In this document: positions 1-4,764 of the stretch, piece by piece
Layout: each line of letters opens with the position of its first letter
Position numbering within the stretch: the stretch's first letter is position 1
NCBI GenBank assembly: GCA_905373565.1
Contig: CAJPTT010000103.1
Coordinates: 1-7,696, forward strand
DNA length: 7,696 nucleotides
Direction: 5' to 3'
Origin: an uncultured Treponema sp.
GTDB taxonomy: Bacteria > Spirochaetota > Spirochaetia > Treponematales > Treponemataceae
The notes under the pieces: generated by a model
Databases searched by the model: none
Seen by the model: only the letters and a program-made list of their open reading frames with translations
Told to the model about the DNA's origin: nothing
Made by a program: the position numbers and the translations under genes

Positions 1-597
1 TCCCTTCCACCATAACATTACTTTACTATACTTTTCTTTCATGCTGAAGCCCTGGTCAAACAGGAGGGGGATAGCTTCTGCAAACGGCTTTTCACCAAGA
101 ATCGGTACAAATACCATAGTATGCAGTATTTCCCAGCTTCCTCCAAAAACTGAAAATAATAAAATAGTTTTAAATGTTAAAGTTACGCGTCCGTATTTCT
201 GCCTAAGGATAAGGACGATACCGGCGCAGGCGATGCCTGAAAAGAAAGTTGCTGCAGAACAGCCGAGCGCTGTCCATCCTCCGACAGTGTATCGGTAAGC
301 ACTACCGATAATTCCGACAATGATTCCCGGCAGAGGGCCAAGCAGCGCCGTTGCAACAACGACAACGCCGGTTCTGATATTTGCAATCGCATTTCCCACT
401 TGAATACCGAGAACCGAAGCCAAAATATTTAAAATAGAAAAGACCAATGTTAATCCGATTGCAGCAATAAATTCCGCTTGTGTTTTTGTATGATATACCA
501 AAGCGGCTTTTACCGATTTTATTTTGAATAAAAAATAGAGAGCCATAAAAAAGAGCGCTACATTTGATGTAAGCGAAAAAAAGGTGGTTGCATTCAT
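1..597 (-). CDS. Partial membrane sensor protein with LytS-type 5TM domain (C-terminus off window)
   Basis: The reading frame is open for 199 codons from an ATG at 597 to the window edge, so the C-terminal output domain is not visible. The start is supported by GGAG (605-608) seven bases upstream. The protein is very hydrophobic. Likely membrane helices lie near residues 8-25, 43-63, 73-100, 108-132 and 141-162. Residues 68-112 include GNAIANIRTG, ALLGPLPGIIVGIIG and YRYTVGGWTALGC. This is the hallmark pattern of the 5TM-5TMR_LYT domain found at the N-terminus of LytS/YehU-type sensor kinases and of some diguanylate-cyclase sensors. WEILHTMVF followed by KPFAEAI (about 155-176) matches the later part of that domain. 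The last 25 residues fit the family poorly: the usual proline-methionine/asparagine helix is not evident. Whether the output domain is a histidine kinase, GGDEF or something else cannot be told. It diverges from the small plus-strand ORF at 733. Confidence 0.8.
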   Translation of the reverse strand, partial: MNATTFFSLTSNVALFFMALYFLFKIKSVKAALVYHTKTQAEFIAAIGLTLVFSILNILASVLGIQVGNAIANIRTGVVVVATALLGPLPGIIVGIIGSAYRYTVGGWTALGCSAATFFSGIACAGIVLILRQKYGRVTLTFKTILLFSVFGGSWEILHTMVFVPILGEKPFAEAIPLLFDQGFSMKEKYSKVMLWWKG

Positions 598-636
598 ACT
601 TTTTCTCCATAAATAATATTAAATTACGTTAAAACC

Positions 637-675
637 ATACCTTTTCTAAATTAGGAATGACTATAGAAAAGGTAT
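637..675. repeat. Perfect 12-bp inverted repeat upstream of the LytS-type gene
   Basis: ATACCTTTTCTA at 637-648 is mirrored exactly by TAGAAAAGGTAT at 664-675, with a 15-base spacer. It lies 40-78 bases upstream of the ATG at 597, between that start and a TATAAT sequence. It could be a protein-binding dyad or a hairpin in the 5' leader of the LytS-type gene. No T-run follows on either strand, so an intrinsic terminator is unlikely. Confidence 0.6.
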
Positions 676-689
676 TACATACATATCAC

Positions 690-695
690 ATTATA
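690..695 (-). promoter_or_regulatory. Possible -10 box for the LytS-type gene
   Basis: The minus strand reads TATAAT exactly at 695-690, about 90 bases upstream of the ATG at 597. No good -35 hexamer sits at 16-18 bp; a TTGATA at 709-704 is only 8 bp away. In AT-rich intergenic DNA such a hexamer can occur by chance, so this is tentative. If used, the transcript would carry the 637-675 inverted repeat in its leader. Confidence 0.3.
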
Positions 696-732
696 CGATA
701 ACGTATCAAGTCTACGATGCTAGAACAACTGC

Positions 733-882
733 ATGAGAATTATAAAATTATCCGTCGCCGCAATCTTGCTGTTGACGGTGCCGTTTCTTTTTGTAGTACA
801 CGAAGGACTCCCTTTTCTGTTTCGTATGCAGTATTCCGAGGAGCTCAAACATGCGCTGTATCTTTCACTGAGCAGGCTATAG
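733..882 (+). CDS. Doubtful 49-aa hydrophobic peptide ORF
   Basis: An ATG at 733 opens a 49-codon frame ending at TAG (880-882). The predicted peptide begins MRIIKLSVAAILLLTV, a basic tip followed by a hydrophobic stretch to about residue 22. This resembles a signal peptide or a single membrane anchor. A short charged segment around residues 32-40 follows (RMQYSEELK). No convincing Shine-Dalgarno precedes the ATG, and I do not recognise the peptide. If the TAG is ignored, the frame stays open to TAA at 997-999 and runs into the repeat element, so this could also be the broken start of a longer gene. Overlapping frames on both strands look less protein-like. The hydrophobic N-terminus is the only positive evidence. 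Confidence 0.25.
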   Translation: MRIIKLSVAAILLLTVPFLFVVHEGLPFLFRMQYSEELKHALYLSLSRL

Positions 883-959
883 GGATTGTACATACGCCCG
901 TTTAATAATTCCTGCAAATCGATGGGAAAGTTCTTTTTCATTTTTATTCGTGCGGAGGG

Positions 960-1000
960 TTTAATACCCCGACGCTTGCGTCGTAACAAAGGGTATTAAA
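960..1000. repeat. Large interrupted palindrome inside copy A
   Basis: Outer arms TTTAATACCC (960-969) and GGGTATTAAA (991-1000) pair perfectly. Inside, CGACGC (970-975) pairs with GCGTCG (978-983) around TT. The heptamer TAACAAA (984-990) interrupts the right side only. Without it, the arms would form a continuous 34-bp palindrome with a 2-base centre. Confidence 0.75.
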
Positions 1001-1016
1001 GCCGACTGCAACCACC

Positions 1017-1274
1017 TTATGAGAACAACATACCCCGACGCTTGCGTCGGGGTTGTTGATTTGTTCCGTAGATTTCCTCAAATTGGCTTAAAAGCATATT
1101 GAGCTGACTTACAAGAGCCTGTTCTTTATCATATTGCCCTGTATTAAAATCAAAATATAGCAGCAGATATTTTTGCCACGCATCCTTGCCTTCTTGCAGC
1201 GCTTGTTCTTCTTCAGCTTTCTCAAATAATTCAGTGCTTTGATAACCCACAATAAGCGGAAACTTTATTTCCAA
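1017..1274 (-). CDS. Small hypothetical protein whose C-terminus is encoded by the repeat element
   Basis: This 85-codon frame follows ddl and overlaps its 3' end by 10 bases. The likely start is a TTG at 1274; it has no clear Shine-Dalgarno, so translation may be coupled to ddl termination. An alternative GTG start lies at codon 9. Residues 1-70 look like a genuine soluble, mostly helical acidic protein (STELFEKAEEEQALQEGK, then DAWQKYLLLYFDF, then an amphipathic segment to FEEIYG). Residues 72-85 (NQQPRRKRRGMLFS) are encoded by copy A of the repeat; PRRKRRG is simply the hairpin read as codons. The original stop codon was therefore probably lost or displaced by the element. I do not recognise a family, and it may be a fragment of a longer protein. 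It is probably co-transcribed with ddl. Confidence 0.5.
   Translation of the reverse strand: MEIKFPLIVGYQSTELFEKAEEEQALQEGKDAWQKYLLLYFDFNTGQYDKEQALVSQLNMLLSQFEEIYGTNQQPRRKRRGMLFS
1026..1058. repeat. 15-bp hairpin at the right end of copy A
   Basis: CCCCGACGC (1033-1041) and GCGTCGGGG (1044-1052) form a perfect 9-bp stem, extended by A1032-T1053. After a single bulged T (1031), five more pairs form between CAACA (1026-1030) and TGTTG (1054-1058). On the plus strand the apex is G-CTTG-C, a tetraloop type known to be very stable in RNA. On the minus strand this structure lies in the last codons of the small gene after ddl, so it may shape the 3' end of that transcript. No T-run follows, so it is not a textbook terminator. 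Confidence 0.7.
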
Positions 1275-2368
1275 TCCGTTCTAATTTGCCGTGCGGAATT
1301 AAATCGCTCTATCGCAAGATCGAATAAATGCATGATCAGTTCCCGATATGGCAACCCTGAAGCTTCGCACATCTTGGGAAACATCGAAATAGACGTAAAA
1401 CCCGGAATGGTGTTTACCTCATTCAGATAGATTTTCTTTGTTTTTTTATCTATAAAGAAGTCAACCCGTGATAAGCCGCTTAAATCAAGCGCTCGGTAGG
1501 CCTTGCCTGCAATACTGCGGATTTCTCTGCGCTGTTCGTCGTCGATATCGGCAGGGATTTTCAGCTGCGCTCCGTTGGGATCGGTATACTTTGCATCATA
1601 ATCATAAAATTCATGCGAAGGAATAATTTCTCCCGGCGTGTAGACCACGCATTCATCGTTACCGGTTACGGAACACTCGATTTCGCGTGCGGCAATACGC
1701 GCTTCGATCAATACTTTGTTATCCCAAAGAAAGGCTTCTTGCATCCTTTGCAGCAACTCGACACGATTAGTCGCTTTACCGGCGCCGACGGAACTGCCGA
1801 CACGGCACGGTTTTATAAACAATGGATATTCCAATTCTTTTTCCGCCTGAACAATAAATCTTTCGCGTTCTTTCGGATTATCCCATTGGAATTTTCTGGC
1901 ACAAAGGAATGGAACAATCGGCAACTGTTCGTGCTGCCAGATTATCTTTGTCTTTTCTTTATCCATTGCCGCACTGCTCGCAAGCACACCGCCGCCGACA
2001 TACGGGAGATCAGCCATTTCAAATAAGCCTTGAATAGTGCCGTCCTCTCCAAAGCTGCCGTGCAATACCGGAAATACAACATCCGCTGTAATCGGCTGTC
2101 CGTTTACGGATAAACCGGCTGTAACGCCCCCGCCCGGGATGACGGCAACTCGTGCAGCTTTATTGCACTCTATTGTTAAAACCGCAGATGTATCCTTGCG
2201 GATATGTTCTAAGAGAGACTCAGGCTGCAAATACCATTCACCGTTTTTGGTAATGCCGATTAAATGTACGGTATGTTCGCTGCCGATGGCACGGACAACA
2301 AAAGAAGCGGAAACAAGCGAAACCTCATGCTCGCCCGACCTTCCGCCATAGATAATCGCTATATTCAT
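1265..2368 (-). CDS. ddl: D-alanine--D-alanine ligase
   Basis: This cytoplasmic ATP-dependent ligase joins two D-alanines, giving the dipeptide that MurF adds to the peptidoglycan precursor. At 367 aa it is normal length for the family. The N-terminal domain begins with MNIAIIYGGRSGEHEVSLVS, including the substrate-binding Glu15. HGSFGEDGTIQGLFE (103-117) and the ATP-grasp segment FIKPCRVGSSVGAGK (184-198) follow. SHEFYDYDAKYTDPNG (251-266) keeps the Tyr at the position (Tyr216 of E. coli DdlB) that favours D-Ala over D-lactate, so normal D-Ala-D-Ala termini are expected. RVDFFID (301-307) and NEVNTIPGFTS (316-326) provide the metal and ATP ligands. The start is supported by GGAG (2375-2378) six bases upstream of the ATG. 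The TPR gene ends 21 bp upstream, and the small unknown gene overlaps its stop, so it sits inside an apparent operon. Confidence 0.97.
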   Translation of the reverse strand: MNIAIIYGGRSGEHEVSLVSASFVVRAIGSEHTVHLIGITKNGEWYLQPESLLEHIRKDTSAVLTIECNKAARVAVIPGGGVTAGLSVNGQPITADVVFPVLHGSFGEDGTIQGLFEMADLPYVGGGVLASSAAMDKEKTKIIWQHEQLPIVPFLCARKFQWDNPKERERFIVQAEKELEYPLFIKPCRVGSSVGAGKATNRVELLQRMQEAFLWDNKVLIEARIAAREIECSVTGNDECVVYTPGEIIPSHEFYDYDAKYTDPNGAQLKIPADIDDEQRREIRSIAGKAYRALDLSGLSRVDFFIDKKTKKIYLNEVNTIPGFTSISMFPKMCEASGLPYRELIMHLFDLAIERFNSARQIRTDWK

Positions 2369-2389
2369 AGTATACTCCGCATCGTACTC

Positions 2390-3532
2390 TTATGTATTTT
2401 CCAATTTTTTTAAAATTTCAACGGCGAGTGCATCTTCGGGATAAATATCAAGAACCGTTCTAAAAAATGCTTTTGCTTCTTCAGTCTTTCCTTCTTTTAA
2501 CGAAATAGTTCCTAAATTTGAAATAATCTTGATATTCTCCGGTTCCTGTTCAAGTGCGCTCATCAGCCAGCGGCGGCTTTCATCAAATTGACCGAGCTCC
2601 ATTAAACAGATGGCCAGTTCATTGCAAATATCACAATAGGCGACCGCCAGTTCCTTAGGAGTCTTTTTGCCAAGCTCCAGACAATGGAGAAATGCTTCCG
2701 AAGCGTCCTTCCACCGCTCCTGACGACGCAATGCCCAACCGAGTAAAAACCACGCATTCCATACTTTAGGGTGATGCTCTAAAAACTCCCGTATTTTTTC
2801 AAGCGCCTTTTCTTCTTCACCCATTTGGATAAAATCGAAAGCGCCTTTAAAGAGCTCGTCGTCGAGCGCTTGTGTTTCTATCCAGTCAATGAGCTCGGAA
2901 GCCTTTTGCCTACGGTGTGCCGTTAATTCATCTTGTGCCGTTTCAATATGTAGATATGTTTCCAATACGCTTTTTGCCTTGGGAAAGTTCTTTTGACGGA
3001 TAAAGAAAAAACCGGCATTAAAAAAGGCATCAGGCAACGGCGACTCGGCAGCCAACACCTCTTTATACGCTTGAAAGGCTTTATCGGTATAATAGTCGGC
3101 ATAGTCTTCCGCACCGGCTTGTTCATAAAAGCGAGCACGTTCATCCATCAACAACGCAACGTTCAGCTTTGTTTGCATATTTTCCGGAAATAGCCCTTCA
3201 AGTGCGAACAGTAGCTGTTCCGCTAAGTCAAAATCGGCATTTTTTATCTTTAGAATTGCGGCATTGGTCATCTCTTCGAGAATATTCGGCCGTAGCTCTT
3301 TAAAAATATCTCGATAGTATGCAATATGTTGATTATCCCGTTCATAAGCGAATACATTCAACATACCGGCTAAAATCATCTCTTCTGAAATAGTTTCCAG
3401 TCTAAAATCTTTCCCTTCATCCGTTAAAAGAAGTGGGAGCGGTATCGATGAATCAAAGCCGGGAATTTTTGCCGTTAAAGCATATTCCTCAGGTACCTTG
3501 ATGTAAATGAGCTGCTTATCGGAGTTTTCCAT
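2390..3532 (-). CDS. TPR-repeat protein
   Basis: This 380-aa protein is rich in tetratricopeptide-like helical hairpins. The clearest lie at about residues 167-197 (PDAFFNAGFFFIRQKNFPKA), 257-289 (VWNAWFLLGWALRRQERW), 297-330 (CNELAICLMELGQFDES) and 334-367 (ISNLGTISLKEGKTEEAKAF). Weaker repeats are likely between residues 85 and 160 and around 224-256. The first 80 residues form a separate non-repeat segment. No signal peptide or membrane helix is visible, so it is probably a cytoplasmic scaffold. TPRs mediate protein-protein contacts, and the partner cannot be inferred. The ATG at 3532 is preceded by AGGA (3543-3546), a usable though rather distant ribosome site. It lies 52 bp after the PilZ gene and 21 bp before ddl. 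I see no good promoter in the 52-bp gap, so read-through from the PilZ gene is likely. Confidence 0.88.
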   Translation of the reverse strand: MENSDKQLIYIKVPEEYALTAKIPGFDSSIPLPLLLTDEGKDFRLETISEEMILAGMLNVFAYERDNQHIAYYRDIFKELRPNILEEMTNAAILKIKNADFDLAEQLLFALEGLFPENMQTKLNVALLMDERARFYEQAGAEDYADYYTDKAFQAYKEVLAAESPLPDAFFNAGFFFIRQKNFPKAKSVLETYLHIETAQDELTAHRRQKASELIDWIETQALDDELFKGAFDFIQMGEEEKALEKIREFLEHHPKVWNAWFLLGWALRRQERWKDASEAFLHCLELGKKTPKELAVAYCDICNELAICLMELGQFDESRRWLMSALEQEPENIKIISNLGTISLKEGKTEEAKAFFRTVLDIYPEDALAVEILKKLENT

Positions 3533-3584
3533 ATTGTATATGTCCTATTGCTTACGAAGATTGTACGCGCGTTTGTAAACCGAA

Positions 3585-4403
3585 TTAGGGGTAGATTTTG
3601 CGTTGTTGATTAAAGTATTGGGTCAAGCGTATTTTATAAGCAAGCGGTACGGTCGAGGCGTTATATGTCATTGCCACTGCAATAAGGTCTTTTCGTTTTT
3701 CAACCAATTCTGCTCGGATGATTTTACCGCGTAGTCCGACAATGACGGTGGGTTCATCAAAATCAAATTTTAGTACGCAATCTTTGTTTAACAAGAACGG
3801 AGCAATCCCTGCCATAATAAACTTTGCTCCGGAATATGAAATATCTCGTACGATACAGCGGCGAGGTATATTTTCTATATAGACAATTGTTTCTTTTTTG
3901 CTTAAAGAGAGCTTTCGCATTGCCTCCGCATTTAATTCAATGCGTTCATCCCCGCGTTTGGTAGCGTTTGCTTTTGCATCGACAAGAAGCCCTAGTTTTT
4001 CAATTAAATCGTCAGGAGCACGCTGTGTATATTCAATATTGAGTAAGAGCAAATCGGGCGTTACGGTGTATGGGGTACAGCTTACAACCTTCCCGGAAAC
4101 AAAAAACGAAAGATCGCTTTTTCCATTCGTTTGAGAAAAGGAAAACCACAGAGAAATTGCTGTGGAACCCTCGCTTATTTTTTCATATATTCCGCAATGC
4201 TGGGGCACAATAACCTTTGCGCCTATCATTGAAGAAGAATTGATGACGCACGGCCACGGTCCGCCTTCGGCACCGACGCAGCGTATCGACGATTGCTGCG
4301 CGTTAAGATTCATCGCCTGGATAACTTCTTTCGTAAAAGTTATTTCCGCCTTTTGGAAAAAATCATAATATTTATTAACCTGTTGGCTCGTCAGGAATCC
4401 CAT
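3585..4403 (-). CDS. PilZ-domain protein, probable cyclic di-GMP receptor
   Basis: This 272-aa soluble protein has two parts. The C-terminal PilZ domain (about 148-265) carries both ligand-binding motifs: RxxxR as R150-GDE-R154, and DxSxxG as DISYSG (187-192). A cyclic di-GMP contact is therefore expected. The domain's barrel is followed by YKIRLTQYF near the end. The N-terminal part (1-135), with FTKEVIQAMNLN, GPWPCVINSSSMIGAKVIV and ISLWFSFSQTNGKSDLSFFVSGKV, looks like the extra N-terminal beta domain of YcgR-like and spirochaete PilZ proteins. In spirochaetes, PilZ proteins have been linked to motility and virulence control; the role here is inferred. The ATG at 4403 has no Shine-Dalgarno, but a promoter lies immediately upstream. 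It is apparently the first gene of a unit continuing through the TPR gene and ddl. Confidence 0.9.
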   Translation of the reverse strand: MGFLTSQQVNKYYDFFQKAEITFTKEVIQAMNLNAQQSSIRCVGAEGGPWPCVINSSSMIGAKVIVPQHCGIYEKISEGSTAISLWFSFSQTNGKSDLSFFVSGKVVSCTPYTVTPDLLLLNIEYTQRAPDDLIEKLGLLVDAKANATKRGDERIELNAEAMRKLSLSKKETIVYIENIPRRCIVRDISYSGAKFIMAGIAPFLLNKDCVLKFDFDEPTVIVGLRGKIIRAELVEKRKDLIAVAMTYNASTVPLAYKIRLTQYFNQQRKIYP

Positions 4404-4410
4404 GCTTACA

Positions 4411-4439
4411 ATAATAAATTTATTTTATTAAAAGGTCAA
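4411..4439 (-). promoter_or_regulatory. Promoter of the PilZ gene, flush with its start codon
   Basis: The minus strand reads TTGACC (4439-4434), a 17-base spacer, then TATTAT (4416-4411). Each hexamer matches the sigma-70 consensus at five of six positions. Only seven bases (TGTAAGC) separate the -10 box from the ATG at 4403. The expected transcription start is therefore at or within a base or two of the start codon, giving a leaderless message. The absence of a Shine-Dalgarno fits this. The local AT-richness makes a chance -10 match possible. Confidence 0.6.
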
Positions 4440-4539
4440 GTATTTGCATTAAAGCGAAAGGTGAAGTATAAATTGCAAGAGGTAGTGCCCAAAAAAGGAA
4501 TTTTATTCGTGCGAGGGTTTAATACTCGCCGTTCCTCTA

Positions 4540-4555
4540 CCGGCATCCGTGCCGG
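4540..4555. repeat. 6-bp hairpin in the variable centre of copy B
   Basis: CCGGCA and TGCCGG pair perfectly around a TCCG loop. Copy A has no counterpart at this position. Confidence 0.55.
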
Positions 4556-4589
4556 ATCGCACACACAGTGTGAAACGTTGAGTAGTGTG

Positions 4590-4609
4590 CCCCGACGCTT
4601 GCATCGGGG
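4590..4609. repeat. Right-end hairpin of copy B
   Basis: CCCCGACGC (4590-4598) faces GCATCGGGG (4601-4609) around TT. It equals the copy A stem except for one G-to-A change. In plus-strand RNA this gives a C-A mismatch. In minus-strand RNA it gives a G-U wobble, which preserves the fold. Confidence 0.6.
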
Positions 4610-4729
4610 GTGTTGATTTTAGAACATTCCGATAAATTCTTCCGTCAATAGACCCCCGGAAAGCCGGTTAAAAACCTACATAGATATTGCAGTAATTCCC
4701 CATTATGACCTATCAATTATCGCATTACA

Positions 4730-4764
4730 AATTAAGAATTCATAATTCATAATTAAGAATTACC
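4730..4764. repeat. Heptanucleotide tandem repeat at the secA stop codon
   Basis: Five consecutive 7-base units begin with AATT: AATTAAG, AATTCAT, AATTCAT, AATTAAG and AATTACC. The last unit contains the secA stop codon (4760-4762), so the array starts in the gene's end and runs into the 3' region. Changes in copy number would not alter the SecA protein except at its extreme end. Confidence 0.6.

Larger units (their letters stand above)
942..1062 (+). repeat. Structured dispersed repeat element, copy A (about 121 bp)
   Basis: The left end, TTTTATTCGTGCGGAGGG followed by TTTAATAC, recurs at 4501 with one base fewer. The right end, a CCCCGACGC hairpin followed by TTGTTGATTT, recurs at 4590-4619. 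The two copies are nearly equal in length (121 and 119 bp) and in the same orientation, but their centres differ. Copy A contains two hairpins sharing the core GACGCTTGCGTC. It lies between the doubtful ORF ending at 882 and the 3' part of the small gene after ddl, which it overlaps. No terminal inverted repeats, target duplications or transposase are visible. It resembles a REP/MITE-like or structured RNA element, but I cannot name a family. Confidence 0.65.
4501..4619 (+). repeat. Structured dispersed repeat element, copy B (about 119 bp)
   Basis: The left end, TTTTATTCGTGCGAGGG followed by TTTAATAC, matches copy A at 942 apart from one missing base. The right end, CCCCGACGCTTGC then ATCGGGG and TGTTGATTT, matches 1033-1062 with few changes. 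The middle (4525-4589) is unrelated to copy A. It has its own hairpins: GCGAG (4511-4515) with CTCGC (4525-4529), and CCGGCA (4540-4545) with TGCCGG (4550-4555). The element lies 141 bp downstream of the secA stop codon, in the same orientation as copy A. Confidence 0.65.
4404..4759. other. Non-coding interval between secA and the PilZ gene
   Basis: No convincing gene lies in these 356 bases. From the PilZ side it holds the PilZ promoter (4411-4439), an AT-rich stretch with no recognised feature (4440-4500), repeat copy B (4501-4619), about 110 bases of unexplained sequence (4620-4729) and the heptanucleotide repeat next to the secA stop. A minor CCGG-AAAG-CCGG hairpin occurs near 4657-4668. 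I found no hairpin followed by a T-run on the minus strand, so how secA transcription ends is not obvious. Confidence 0.6.

Noticed and set aside
1..50. Possible frameshift near the left edge in the LytS-type gene
   Set aside because: The last residues match the domain poorly, and another frame briefly reads SNVMVEG, which resembles the expected helix. The evidence is only a few codons at the window edge, so I do not call a pseudogene.
302..610. Minus-strand ATG at 610 giving a 102-codon frame
   Set aside because: It is a shifted frame over the LytS-type gene and reads as a Cys/Ser/Tyr-rich sequence. The frame from 597 gives a clean membrane domain with a proper GGAG site.
720..989. Minus-strand 89-codon frame
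   Set aside because: Its start lies inside the repeat element and the rest is antisense to a more protein-like hydrophobic frame. It has no ribosome site or recognisable motif.
1026..1058. Intrinsic terminator for the ddl unit
   Set aside because: The hairpin is strong but no T-run follows on the minus strand, and it lies within an open frame. A role in 3'-end formation is possible but not shown.
942..1062. CRISPR array or IS remnant
   Set aside because: There are no regularly spaced identical repeats, no cas gene, no transposase fragment and no terminal inverted repeats or target duplication.
1265..2368. Vancomycin-resistance-type D-Ala-D-Lac ligase
   Set aside because: The specificity position keeps Tyr in DAKY, as in normal D-Ala-D-Ala ligases, and no vanH- or vanX-like gene is nearby.
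4293..4616. Plus-strand 107-codon frame running through repeat copy B
   Set aside because: Its first half is antisense to the conserved PilZ gene and its second half is the repeat read as codons. There is no start signal.
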